From the NCBI RefSeq assembly GCF_005843885.1, contig NZ_CP040443.1, positions 2,232,001 through 2,296,000 of the forward strand: a DNA stretch of 64,000 nucleotides, written 5' to 3'. Origin of the DNA: Escherichia sp. E4742. Lineage in GTDB: Bacteria; Pseudomonadota; Gammaproteobacteria; Enterobacterales; Enterobacteriaceae. The translations under genes and the position numbers were made by a program. The notes under the pieces were generated by a model, which made no database searches, had not been told where the DNA came from, and saw only the letters and a list, made by a program, of their open reading frames with translations. Below, in pieces: positions 44,637 to 53,803 of the stretch (its first letter is position 1; every line of letters begins with the position of its first letter).

Positions 44637-45245
44637 ATGAAACTCGTCGGTAGCTACACCAGCCCGTTTGTACGCAAACTTTCTATTCTGTTGTTAGAAA
44701 AGGGCATAACTTTCGAATTTATTAATGAACTGCCCTATAACGCGGACAACGGCGTGGCGCAATTTAACCCGTTAGGGAAAGTGCCGGTGCTGGTGACCGA
44801 AGAGGGCGAATGCTGGTTTGATTCGCCGATCATCGCCGAATATATTGAATTAATGAATGTCGCTCCGGCGATGTTGCCACGCGATCCGCTGGAGTCGCTG
44901 CGAGTGCGTAAAATTGAGGCGCTGGCGGATGGCATTATGGATGCCGGGCTGGTGTCGGTGCGCGAACAGGCGCGTCCGGCGGCGCAGCAGTCTGAAGATG
45001 AATTGTTACGCCAGCGGGAGAAAATCAACCGCAGTCTGGATGTGCTGGAAGGATATCTGGTCGATGGCACGCTCAAAACCGATACGGTCAATCTGGCGAC
45101 TATCGCCATTGCCTGTGCCGTCGGATATCTCAATTTCCGCCGCGTTGCGCCGGGCTGGTGTGTGGACCGCCCACACTTAGTCAAACTGGTCGAAAACCTG
45201 TTTAGCCGCGAAAGCTTCGCTCGCACCGAACCGCCAAAGGCTTGA
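44637..45245 (+). CDS. yibF: Glutathione S-transferase-like protein YibF
   Basis: A 202-residue GST homologue. The N-terminal thioredoxin-like domain runs about 1-78 ([19 protein letters not shown], with Ser9 at the thiol-activating position, and the cis-proline of KVPVLV). The C-terminal all-helical domain follows. E. coli YibF binds glutathione weakly and its physiological substrate is unknown. It marks the boundary between rhsA and the selAB operon, as in K-12. Confidence 0.93.
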
Positions 45246-45300
45246 TGCGCGATATGTCCTCCTGACCCATCTCACGTTACAATCCGTGGTTATGTTAAAC

Positions 45301-45322
45301 GCCCTTCTCCGTGCGAGAGGGC
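45301..45322 (+). promoter_or_regulatory. Hairpin in the selAB leader
   Basis: GCCCTTCTC and GAGAGGGC form a stem with one bulge and a CGTGC loop 20 bases before the selA start. In E. coli a SECIS-like element in the selAB 5' leader binds SelB and lowers operon expression; this hairpin is the most likely equivalent, but the assignment is by position. Confidence 0.45.
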
Positions 45323-45342
45323 CTTGATGAGCCTGGTTTCCT

Positions 45343-46734
45343 ATGACAACCGAAACGCGTTCCCTCTATAGTCAGCTTCCAGCTATCGATCGCTTATTGC
45401 GTGATAGCTCCTTCCTTTCTTTGCGTGATACTTATGGCCATACCCGTGTCGTGGAGCTGCTGCGTCAGATGCTCGACGAAGCGCGGGAAATGATTCGCGA
45501 CAGCCAGTTGCTGCCTGCATGGTGTGAAAACTGGGCGCAAGAGGTTAATGCTCGTCTGGCGAAAGAGGCACAGAGCGCGCTGCGTCCGGTGATCAACCTG
45601 ACGGGAACCGTGCTGCATACGAACCTTGGGCGGGCATTGCAGGCGGAAGCGGCGGTTGAGGCTGTTACGCAAGTTATGCGTTTGCCGGTGACGCTGGAAT
45701 ATGATCTGGATGACGCCGGACGCGGGCATCGCGATCGTGCGCTGGCACAGTTGTTATGTCGCATCACCGGCGCAGAAGATGCCTGTATCGTCAATAACAA
45801 TGCGGCAGCGGTGCTGCTGATGTTGGCAGCAACTGCCAGCGGTAAAGAAGTGGTGGTGTCTCGCGGCGAACTGGTGGAGATTGGCGGCGCGTTTCGTATT
45901 CCTGACGTAATGCGCCAGGCGGGCTGCACCCTGCATGAAGTGGGGACGACCAACCGCACGCACGCGAATGATTATCGTCAGGCGGTGAATGAAAATACTG
46001 CGCTGTTGATGAAGGTACATACCAGTAATTACAGCATTCAGGGGTTCACTAAAGCGATAGACGAAGCGGAACTGGTGGCGCTCGGCAAAGAGCTGGATGT
46101 TCCCGTGGTGACTGATTTAGGCAGTGGTTCGCTGGTCGATCTTAGCCAGTACGGTTTGCCGAAAGAGCCGATGCCGCAGGAGTTGATTGCGGCGGGCGTC
46201 AGCCTGGTGAGCTTCTCTGGCGACAAGCTGTTAGGCGGGCCGCAGGCAGGGATCATCGTTGGTAAAAAAGAGATGATTGCTCGCCTGCAAAGCCATCCGC
46301 TGAAACGTGCATTACGCGCGGATAAAATGACCCTCGCGGCGCTGGAAGCCACGTTGCGTCTTTATTTACACCCTGAAGCACTGAGCGAAAAATTACCGAC
46401 CCTGCGTCTGCTTACCCGCAGCGCAGAGGTCATTCAAATCCAGGCGCAACGGTTACAGGCTCCCCTTGCCGCACATTACGGCGCGGAGTTTGCGGTACAG
46501 GTTATGCCATGCTTGTCGCAGATTGGCAGTGGTTCGCTGCCGGTTGATCGCCTGCCGAGCGCGGCATTAACGTTTACACCCCATGACGGACGCGGCAGCC
46601 ACCTTGAGGCATTAGCCGCCCGCTGGCGTGAATTGCCAGTTCCGGTGATTGGACGTATTTACGACGGGCGATTGTGGCTGGATTTACGCTGCCTTGAAGA
46701 TGAGCAACGGTTTATGGAGATGTTGTTGAAATGA
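45343..46734 (+). CDS. selA: L-seryl-tRNA(Sec) selenium transferase
   Basis: PLP enzyme that converts Ser-tRNA(Sec) to selenocysteinyl-tRNA(Sec) with selenophosphate, as a large homodecamer. The 463-residue protein has the N-terminal tRNA-binding domain, then the fold-type I catalytic domain with the PLP lysine in LVSFSGDKLLGGPQAG (Lys295). Its stop overlaps selB by four bases (ATGA). Intact. Confidence 0.98.
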   Translation: MTTETRSLYSQLPAIDRLLRDSSFLSLRDTYGHTRVVELLRQMLDEAREMIRDSQLLPAWCENWAQEVNARLAKEAQSALRPVINLTGTVLHTNLGRALQAEAAVEAVTQVMRLPVTLEYDLDDAGRGHRDRALAQLLCRITGAEDACIVNNNAAAVLLMLAATASGKEVVVSRGELVEIGGAFRIPDVMRQAGCTLHEVGTTNRTHANDYRQAVNENTALLMKVHTSNYSIQGFTKAIDEAELVALGKELDVPVVTDLGSGSLVDLSQYGLPKEPMPQELIAAGVSLVSFSGDKLLGGPQAGIIVGKKEMIARLQSHPLKRALRADKMTLAALEATLRLYLHPEALSEKLPTLRLLTRSAEVIQIQAQRLQAPLAAHYGAEFAVQVMPCLSQIGSGSLPVDRLPSAALTFTPHDGRGSHLEALAARWRELPVPVIGRIYDGRLWLDLRCLEDEQRFMEMLLK

Positions 46735-48575
46735 TTATTGCGACTGCCGGACACGTTGACCACGGCAAAACGACCTTATTGCAGGCGATTACTGGTGTAA
46801 ATGCCGACCGTCTGCCGGAAGAAAAAAAGCGCGGTATGACTATCGATCTCGGCTATGCCTACTGGCCGCAGCCGGATGGACGCGTGCCTGGATTTATCGA
46901 CGTTCCCGGTCATGAAAAATTTCTTTCCAACATGCTGGCGGGCGTTGGTGGTATCGATCACGCGTTGCTGGTGGTGGCGTGTGATGACGGCGTGATGGCA
47001 CAGACCCGTGAGCATCTGGCGATTTTGCAGCTTACCGGTAACCCGATGCTGACAGTGGCCCTGACTAAAGCCGATCGCGTGGACGAAGCGCGTGTTGATG
47101 AGGTTGAACGCCAGGTAAAGGAGGTGCTGCGGGAATACGGTTTTGCTGAGGCAAAACTGTTTATCACCGCAGCGACCGAAGGACGGGGAATTGATGCCCT
47201 GCGCGAACATCTGCTTCAGTTGCCGGAACGCGAACACGCCAGCCAACATAGTTTCCGCCTCGCTATCGACCGCGCATTTACCGTAAAAGGTGCCGGGCTG
47301 GTGGTGACCGGTACGGCGTTAAGCGGGGAAGTGAAGGTAGGCGATTCACTATGGCTGACTGGTGTAAATAAACCGATGCGCGTGCGTGCGCTGCATGCGC
47401 AAAACCAGCCAACAGAAACCGCCCATGCCGGGCAGCGTATCGCGCTTAACATCGCTGGTGATGCGGAAAAAGAACAGATTAACCGTGGCGACTGGCTGCT
47501 TGCCGATGTGCCGCCAGAGCCGTTCACACGAGTGATTGTCGAGTTACAAACCCATACGCCGCTGACCCAGTGGCAGCCGCTGCATATTCACCACGCCGCC
47601 AGCCACGTTACGGGACGCGTTTCGCTGCTGGAAGATAACCTTGCCGAACTGGTGTTCGACACGCCGCTGTGGCTGGCGGATAACGATCGCTTAGTGCTGC
47701 GCGATATCTCTGCCCGCAACACGTTGGCGGGGGCGCGCGTGGTGATGCTTAACCCGCCGCGTCGCGGTAAACGTAAGCCGGAATATCTGCAATGGCTGGC
47801 GTCACTGGCACGCACACAAAGCGATGCCGACGCACTGACCGTACATCTGGAGCGCGGTGCGGTTAACCTTGCCGATTTCGCCTGGGCGCGTCAGCTCAAC
47901 GGCGAAGGGATGCGCGAACTGCTGCAACAGCCGGGCTATATTCAGGCTGGTTACAGTTTGTTGAACGCTCCAGTTGCCGCCCGCTGGCAACGTAAAATTC
48001 TCGACACACTGGCAACTTATCATGAGCAACATCGTGATGAACCTGGTCTAGGACGCGAGCGTCTGCGGCGCATGGCGTTGCCGATGGAAGATGAAGCACT
48101 GGTGCTGTTGCTGATTGAAAAGATGCGCGAAAGCGGCGACATCCACAGCCACCACGGCTGGCTGCATCTGCCGGATCACAAAGCGGGATTCAGCGAAGAG
48201 CAGCAGGCCATCTGGCAAAAAGTAGAGCCGCTGTTTGGTAACGAGCCTTGGTGGGTGCGTGACCTGGCAAAAGAGACGGGAACTGACGAACAGGCAATGC
48301 GCCTGACACTACGCCAGGCGGCGCAGCAGGGGATAATTACGGCGATCGTTAAAGATCGTTATTACCGTAACGATCGGATTGTCGAATTTGCCAATATGAT
48401 CCGCGATCTCGATCAGGAGTGTGGCTCGACCTGTGCGGCGGATTTCCGCGATCGCTTAGGTGTAGGCCGAAAGCTGGCAATTCAAATTCTGGAATATTTT
48501 GACCGCATTGGTTTTACGCGGCGTCGTGGAAATGATCATTTATTGCGAGATGCATTATTATTTCCCGAAAAATAA
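46731..48575 (+). CDS. selB: Selenocysteine-specific elongation factor SelB
   Basis: GTPase that delivers Sec-tRNA(Sec) to ribosomes halted at UGA codons with a SECIS hairpin. The 614-residue protein carries EF-Tu-like domains 1-3 with G1 GHVDHGKTT (7-15), G3 DVPGHEKF and G4 TKAD, followed by four C-terminal winged-helix domains (about 375-614) that bind the SECIS RNA; the last contains the basic GFTRRRGNDHLLRD. Translationally coupled to selA. Confidence 0.98.
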   Translation: MIIATAGHVDHGKTTLLQAITGVNADRLPEEKKRGMTIDLGYAYWPQPDGRVPGFIDVPGHEKFLSNMLAGVGGIDHALLVVACDDGVMAQTREHLAILQLTGNPMLTVALTKADRVDEARVDEVERQVKEVLREYGFAEAKLFITAATEGRGIDALREHLLQLPEREHASQHSFRLAIDRAFTVKGAGLVVTGTALSGEVKVGDSLWLTGVNKPMRVRALHAQNQPTETAHAGQRIALNIAGDAEKEQINRGDWLLADVPPEPFTRVIVELQTHTPLTQWQPLHIHHAASHVTGRVSLLEDNLAELVFDTPLWLADNDRLVLRDISARNTLAGARVVMLNPPRRGKRKPEYLQWLASLARTQSDADALTVHLERGAVNLADFAWARQLNGEGMRELLQQPGYIQAGYSLLNAPVAARWQRKILDTLATYHEQHRDEPGLGRERLRRMALPMEDEALVLLLIEKMRESGDIHSHHGWLHLPDHKAGFSEEQQAIWQKVEPLFGNEPWWVRDLAKETGTDEQAMRLTLRQAAQQGIITAIVKDRYYRNDRIVEFANMIRDLDQECGSTCAADFRDRLGVGRKLAIQILEYFDRIGFTRRRGNDHLLRDALLFPEK

Positions 48576-48634
48576 GGAAATGATTAATTCATAATAAATA
48601 TGAATTAATACAAAATTTTTATTGATATTAAGGA

Positions 48635-48668
48635 AGCACGTTATTTGATGAATGTAACGTGCTTTTTA
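48635..48668 (+). terminator. Terminator after selB
   Basis: A perfect 9-bp stem (AGCACGTTA at 48635-48643 and TAACGTGCT at 48655-48663) is followed by five T, 60 bases after the selB stop. Confidence 0.85.
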
Positions 48669-48764
48669 TTAAAAATATTTTAATAAACTCTAATGTCGAT
48701 CATATTTTCGAATGAAAATACTTTGTAATCTGCCAGCCCTTTTTTACTCTTCCAGGAGTGTTTT

Positions 48765-49916
48765 ATGGCAGCTTCAACCTTTTTTATTCCTTCAGTGAAT
48801 GTCATTGGTGCCGATTCATTGACTGACGCAATGAATATGATGGCAGACTATGGATTTACCCGTACATTAATTGTTACTGACAATATTTTAACGAAATTAG
48901 GTATGGCGGGCGATGTGCAAAAAGCACTGGAAGAACGCAATATTTTTAGCGTTATTTATGATGGCACCCAGCCTAACCCAACCACGGAAAACGTCGCCGC
49001 AGGTCTCAAACTGCTGAAAGAAAATAATTGCGATAGCGTGATTTCCTTAGGTGGTGGTTCTCCGCACGACTGTGCGAAAGGCATTGCGCTGGTGGCAGCC
49101 AACGGCGGTGATATTCGCGATTACGAAGGCGTTGACCGCTCTGCAAAACCGCAGTTGCCGATGATTGCCATCAACACCACGGCGGGTACCGCGTCTGAAA
49201 TGACCCGTTTCTGCATTATCACTGACGAAGCACGTCACATCAAAATGGCGATTGTGGATAAACACGTGACTCCGCTGCTTTCTGTCAATGACTCCTCTCT
49301 GATGATCGGTATGCCGAAGTCGCTGACCGCCGCAACGGGTATGGATGCCTTAACACACGCTATCGAAGCGTATGTGTCTATTGCCGCAACGCCGATCACT
49401 GACGCTTGTGCACTGAAAGCCGTGACCATGATTGCCGAAAACCTGCCGTTAGCCGTAGAAGATGGCAGCAATGCGAAAGCGCGTGAAGCGATGGCTTATG
49501 CCCAGTTCCTCGCCGGTATGGCGTTCAACAATGCCTCTTTGGGTTATGTTCATGCGATGGCGCACCAGTTAGGTGGTTTCTACAATCTGCCGCACGGTGT
49601 ATGTAACGCCGTTCTGCTGCCGCACGTTCAGGTATTCAACAGCAAAGTAGCCGCCGCACGTCTGCGTGACTGCGCTGCTGCGATGGGTGTGAATGTGACA
49701 GGTAAAAACGACGCGGAAGGTGCAGAAGCCTGCATTAACGCTATCCGCGAACTGGCGAAGAAAGTCGATATTCCGGCAGGTCTGCGCGACCTGAACGTGA
49801 AAGAAGAAGATTTCGCGGTACTGGCGACCAATGCCCTGAAAGATGCCTGCGGATTTACTAACCCGATTCAGGCAACTCACGAAGAAATTGTAGCGATTTA
49901 TCGCGCTGCGATGTAA
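48765..49916 (+). CDS. yiaY: Iron-dependent alcohol dehydrogenase YiaY
   Basis: A 383-residue group III (iron-containing) alcohol dehydrogenase, probably acting on short-chain alcohols such as ethanol or L-threonine; specificity is not visible. The NAD-binding region has SLGGGSPHDCAKGIA (about 95-109). The metal ligands are in TGMDALTHAIEAY and the GYVHAMAHQLGGFYNLPHGVCNA block. Preceded by CAGGAG. Co-located with aldB, which suggests joint alcohol-to-acid oxidation, though a terminator separates them. Confidence 0.92.
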   Translation: MAASTFFIPSVNVIGADSLTDAMNMMADYGFTRTLIVTDNILTKLGMAGDVQKALEERNIFSVIYDGTQPNPTTENVAAGLKLLKENNCDSVISLGGGSPHDCAKGIALVAANGGDIRDYEGVDRSAKPQLPMIAINTTAGTASEMTRFCIITDEARHIKMAIVDKHVTPLLSVNDSSLMIGMPKSLTAATGMDALTHAIEAYVSIAATPITDACALKAVTMIAENLPLAVEDGSNAKAREAMAYAQFLAGMAFNNASLGYVHAMAHQLGGFYNLPHGVCNAVLLPHVQVFNSKVAAARLRDCAAAMGVNVTGKNDAEGAEACINAIRELAKKVDIPAGLRDLNVKEEDFAVLATNALKDACGFTNPIQATHEEIVAIYRAAM

Positions 49917-49931
49917 TCATCATCCCCACAA

Positions 49932-49958
49932 CGGCTGGCAAATTGTCAGCCGCTTTTT
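49932..49958 (+). terminator. Terminator after yiaY
   Basis: CGGCTG and CAGCCG pair around a nine-base loop and are followed by five T, 16 bases after the yiaY stop codon. Confidence 0.8.
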
Positions 49959-50080
49959 CAACTATCTCTGTAATCCTTGCCCGTAAATTCGTGATAGCCG
50001 TCGTAAAGCTGTTACCGACTGGCGAAGATTTCGCCAGTCACGTCTACCCTTGTTATACCTCACACCGCAAGGAGACTACC

Positions 50081-51619
50081 ATGACCAACAATCCCCCTTC
50101 AGCACAGATTAAGCCCGGCGAGTATGGTTTCCCCCTCAAGTTAAAATCCCGCTATGACAACTTTATCGGCGGCGAATGGGTAGCACCCGCCGATGGCGAG
50201 TATTACCAGAACCTGACGCCGGTGACCGGGCAGCTACTGTGCGAAGTGGCGTCTTCTGGCAAACGCGATATCGATCTGGCGCTGGATGCTGCGCATAAAG
50301 TGAAAGATAAATGGGCGCATACCTCGGTACAGGATCGTGCGGCGATTCTGTTTAAGATTGCCGATCGGATGGAGCAAAACCTGGAGCTGTTAGCGACCGC
50401 AGAAACCTGGGATAACGGCAAACCCATCCGCGAAACCAGTGCTGCCGATGTGCCGCTGGCGATTGACCATTTCCGCTATTTCGCCTCGTGTATTCGGGCG
50501 CAGGAAGGTGGGATCAGTGAAGTCGATAGCGAAACCGTGGCTTATCACTTCCACGAACCGTTAGGCGTGGTGGGGCAGATTATCCCGTGGAACTTCCCGC
50601 TGCTGATGGCGAGCTGGAAAATGGCTCCTGCGCTGGCAGCGGGCAACTGCGTAGTGCTGAAACCCGCACGACTTACCCCGCTTTCAGTACTGCTGCTAAT
50701 GGAAATCGTCGGTGATTTACTGCCGCCAGGTGTGGTGAACGTGGTCAACGGCGCGGGCGGCGAAATCGGTGAATATCTGGCAACTTCAAAACGTATTGCC
50801 AAAGTGGCATTTACTGGCTCAACGGAAGTCGGCCAGCAAATTATGCAGTACGCCACGCAGAACATTATTCCGGTGACGCTGGAGCTGGGCGGTAAGTCGC
50901 CAAATATATTCTTTGCTGATGTGATGGATGAAGAAGATGCTTTCTTCGATAAGGCGCTGGAGGGCTTTGCGCTGTTCGCTTTCAACCAGGGCGAAGTCTG
51001 TACCTGCCCAAGCCGTGCTTTAGTGCAGGAGTCTATCTACGAACGCTTTATGGAACGCGCCATCCGTCGTGTTGAAAGCATTCGTAGCGGTAACCCGCTC
51101 GACAGCGTGACGCAAATGGGTGCACAGGTTTCTCACGGGCAACTGGAAACCATCCTCAATTACATTGATATCGGTAAAAAAGAGGGGGCGGATGTGCTTA
51201 CCGGCGGGCGGCGTAAGCTGCTGGAAGGGGAACTGAAAGACGGCTACTACCTCGAACCGACGATTCTGTTTGGTCAGAACAATATGCGTGTGTTCCAGGA
51301 AGAGATATTTGGCCCGGTGCTGGCGGTAACCACCTTTAAAACGATGGACGAGGCGCTGGAGCTGGCGAACGACACACAATATGGCCTGGGTGCAGGCGTC
51401 TGGAGTCGTAACGGCAATCTGGCCTATAAGATGGGGCGCGGCATTCAGGCCGGACGTGTGTGGACCAACTGTTATCACGCCTACCCGGCACACGCAGCGT
51501 TTGGTGGCTACAAACAGTCGGGCATCGGACGCGAAACCCATAAGATGATGCTGGAGCATTATCAGCAAACCAAGTGTCTGCTGGTGAGCTACTCGGATAA
51601 ACCGTTGGGGCTGTTCTGA
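50081..51619 (+). CDS. aldB: Aldehyde dehydrogenase AldB
   Basis: NADP-dependent oxidation of acetaldehyde and other aldehydes, induced in stationary phase by RpoS and CRP in E. coli. Start ATG 50081 (MTNNPPSAQIKPGEYGF), behind AAGGAG, gives 512 residues; the open frame further upstream is not conserved. Cofactor-binding IIPWNFPLLMASWKMAPALAAGN, the general-base Glu in LELGGKSPN and the catalytic Cys in FNQGEVCTCPSR are all present. Followed by a REP element. Intact. Confidence 0.96.
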   Translation: MTNNPPSAQIKPGEYGFPLKLKSRYDNFIGGEWVAPADGEYYQNLTPVTGQLLCEVASSGKRDIDLALDAAHKVKDKWAHTSVQDRAAILFKIADRMEQNLELLATAETWDNGKPIRETSAADVPLAIDHFRYFASCIRAQEGGISEVDSETVAYHFHEPLGVVGQIIPWNFPLLMASWKMAPALAAGNCVVLKPARLTPLSVLLLMEIVGDLLPPGVVNVVNGAGGEIGEYLATSKRIAKVAFTGSTEVGQQIMQYATQNIIPVTLELGGKSPNIFFADVMDEEDAFFDKALEGFALFAFNQGEVCTCPSRALVQESIYERFMERAIRRVESIRSGNPLDSVTQMGAQVSHGQLETILNYIDIGKKEGADVLTGGRRKLLEGELKDGYYLEPTILFGQNNMRVFQEEIFGPVLAVTTFKTMDEALELANDTQYGLGAGVWSRNGNLAYKMGRGIQAGRVWTNCYHAYPAHAAFGGYKQSGIGRETHKMMLEHYQQTKCLLVSYSDKPLGLF

Positions 51620-51650
51620 TGTAAAAAGCTGGTCGCATCGGGTATTCATT

Positions 51651-51745
51651 GCCTGATGCGACGCTTACGTGTCTTATCATGCCTACGGGGGGGATATGTT
51701 TACACCTGACCGTAGGCCGGATAAGGCGTACACGCCGCATCCGGC
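51651..51745. repeat. REP pair after aldB
   Basis: Two REP palindromes (GCCTGATGCGACGCTTACGTGTCTTATC and CCGTAGGCCGGATAAGGCG, ending in CGCCGCATCCGGC) lie between aldB and the convergent small membrane protein gene. Confidence 0.85.
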
Positions 51746-51840
51746 ATAAACAAAGCGCACGTTGTTACAAAAACCTACGTGCGCAATAACCCAGACTACG
51801 CCAACAGAAGTGCGTTTCTGGGGCGTGTTTTGCCAGGAGT

Positions 51841-52176
51841 TTAATCTCGTGTTTCGATGGTGAGCGGGCGAACCAGGCTGTACAACCACAAACCAAAACA
51901 AGCGATAGTGCCAATCACCACGGTGAGGAACACACTGACTGACAGGCCTGCAAGCAATCCCGCAGGCAGGGCCAGCAGGCCGTGGATCACGGTGTCGTTC
52001 CATCTCACCTGGTCGTAGCCAAACATGCCTAAAACGCCGCAAACCAGGCCGTAAATCACCATTGGTGTTCCGAGACCAATCAATAATAAACGGTAGATAA
52101 TTGAAGGTTTAATACGCTTAATCTGTACTATGGATGTTTTACTGGAGTTATTCATTAGTTTGGCCAATAGTTCCAT
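51841..52176 (-). CDS. Small hypothetical membrane protein
   Basis: About 111 residues from ATG 52176 (MELLAKLMNNSS); a start at 52155 (104 residues) is an alternative, and neither has a strong ribosome site. Two long hydrophobic segments (YRLLLIGLGTPMVIYGLVCG and LLAGLSVSVFLTVVIGTIACFGLWLYS) give two or three membrane spans, with a basic N-terminus. I do not recognise the family, and I do not recall a gene between aldB and yiaW in K-12. It is on the opposite strand to both neighbours. Codon use looks normal, so it is likely real, but no function can be proposed. Confidence 0.6.
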   Translation of the reverse strand: MELLAKLMNNSSKTSIVQIKRIKPSIIYRLLLIGLGTPMVIYGLVCGVLGMFGYDQVRWNDTVIHGLLALPAGLLAGLSVSVFLTVVIGTIACFGLWLYSLVRPLTIETRD

Positions 52177-52337
52177 TATTTCAATATGATAAGCCTCGAC
52201 CTGTTGAAAAGCCAGGCAGCACACTTCAGAAAGTATATAAAAAACAATATGTCGTTATATAAATAAGGAAATTGCCCTGCATCATGGTATTTCATAATAT
52301 GCGTTAATTGTTCTTTTGTATATTCTCTGAGGGAAAT

Positions 52338-52661
52338 ATGTTCCTGGATTATTTTGCACTGGGAGTGCTTATTTTTGTATTTCTGGTGATCTTCTATGGG
52401 ATTATTATTTTACATGATATTCCCTACCTGATAGCGAAAAAACGTAATCATCCTCATGCCGATGCCATTCATGTTGCCGGTTGGGTGAGTTTGTTTACGC
52501 TGCACGTTATCTGGCCTTTTTTGTGGATTTGGGCCACGCTTTACCGCCCGGAGCGGGGATGGGGAATGCAAAGCCATGATTCATCCGTTATGCAACTGCA
52601 ACAGCGCATTGCCGGGCTGGAGAAACAGCTCGCCGACATGAAAGCTCCTTCTACCGAGTAA
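52338..52661 (+). CDS. yiaW: DUF3302 inner-membrane protein YiaW
   Basis: A 107-residue membrane protein, paralogue of YibI at 35198. The first 80 residues are almost the same (MFLDYFALGVLIFVFLVIFYG, HDIPYLIAKKRNHPHADAIH), with two membrane spans and a short C-terminal coiled coil (MQLQQRIAGLEKQLADMK). Start ATG 52338 is preceded by GAGGGAA. It is five bases from yiaV, repeating the yibI-yibH arrangement. Function unknown. Confidence 0.9.
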   Translation: MFLDYFALGVLIFVFLVIFYGIIILHDIPYLIAKKRNHPHADAIHVAGWVSLFTLHVIWPFLWIWATLYRPERGWGMQSHDSSVMQLQQRIAGLEKQLADMKAPSTE

Positions 52662-52666
52662 TATTT

Positions 52667-53803
52667 ATGGATTTACTGATTATTCTGACCTATGTGGCTT
52701 TCGCATGGGCAATGTTTAAGATTTTTAAAATCCCCGTGAATAAATGGACCATCCCTACTGCGGCACTGGGCGGCATATTTATTGTCAGCGGCTTAATTCT
52801 ATTAATGAACTATAACCATCCATACACCTTTAAAGCGCAAAAAGCGGTTATTTCCATTCCGGTTGTTCCGCAGGTGACGGGTGTAGTAATTGAAGTGACG
52901 GACAAGAAAAATACGTTGATTAAAAAAGGTGAGGTGCTGTTCCGACTGGACCCGACGCGTTATCAGGCACGGGTAGATCGGCTGATGGCGGATACCGTCA
53001 CCGCAGAACATAAGCAGCGGGCATTGGGCGCAGAGTTAGATGAGATGGCGGCGAATACCCAGCAGGCAAAGGCCACGCGGGATAAATTCGCTAAAGAGTA
53101 TCAGCGTTACGCACGCGGCAGCCAGGCGAAAGTAAACCCGTTTTCAGAACGGGATATCGATGTGGCGCGGCAAAATTATCTGGCGCAGGAAGCCTCAGTG
53201 AAGTCATCGGCGGCGGAACAAAAACAGATCCAGAGCCAACTGGATAGCCTGGTGTTGGGGGAACATTCACAAATCGCCAGCCTGAAAGCGCAGCTTGCGG
53301 AAGCAAAATATAACCTTGAGCAGACGGTAGTGCGTGCGCCGAGCGACGGTTACGTGACTCAGGTACTGATTCGTCCAGGAACGTATGCCGCGTCGCTGCC
53401 GCTGCGTCCGGTAATGGTGTTTATACCCGATCAGAAACGACAAATTGTGGCGCAGTTCCGCCAGAACTCCTTGCTGCGCCTGGCCCCCGGCGATGATGCG
53501 GAAGTGGTGTTTAATGCCCTGCCAGGTAAGGTCTTCAGCGGTAAGCTGGCAGCCATCAGTCCAGCTGTTCCCGGCGGGGCTTATCAGTCGACCGGCACCT
53601 TACAGTCGTTAAACACAGCGCCGGGTTCAGATGGCGTTATCGCGACTATTGAGCTGGATGAGCATACTGATTTGAGCGCTTTACCAGACGGTATTTACGC
53701 CCAGGTGGCGGTCTATTCCGATCATTTCAGCCATGTTTCGGTTATGCGCAAAGTGCTGTTACGCATGACCAGCTGGGTGCATTACCTTTATCTCGACCAT
53801 TAA
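52667..53803 (+). CDS. yiaV: HlyD/EmrA-type membrane fusion protein YiaV
   Basis: A 378-residue periplasmic adaptor with N-terminal membrane anchor and split lipoyl motif (VVPQVTGVVIEVTDKKNTLIKKGEVLF and VVRAPSDGYVTQVLIRPGTY), same length as its paralogue YibH. The long hairpin between them is the most divergent part. Its 3' end overlaps the convergent yiaU by four bases. As with yibH, no transporter or outer-membrane factor is adjacent. Confidence 0.9.
   Translation: MDLLIILTYVAFAWAMFKIFKIPVNKWTIPTAALGGIFIVSGLILLMNYNHPYTFKAQKAVISIPVVPQVTGVVIEVTDKKNTLIKKGEVLFRLDPTRYQARVDRLMADTVTAEHKQRALGAELDEMAANTQQAKATRDKFAKEYQRYARGSQAKVNPFSERDIDVARQNYLAQEASVKSSAAEQKQIQSQLDSLVLGEHSQIASLKAQLAEAKYNLEQTVVRAPSDGYVTQVLIRPGTYAASLPLRPVMVFIPDQKRQIVAQFRQNSLLRLAPGDDAEVVFNALPGKVFSGKLAAISPAVPGGAYQSTGTLQSLNTAPGSDGVIATIELDEHTDLSALPDGIYAQVAVYSDHFSHVSVMRKVLLRMTSWVHYLYLDH

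Noticed and set aside
49943..50080. 46-codon N-terminal extension of AldB
   Set aside because: ATG 50081 has a strong AAGGAG site and gives the family length; the extension covers the yiaY terminator.
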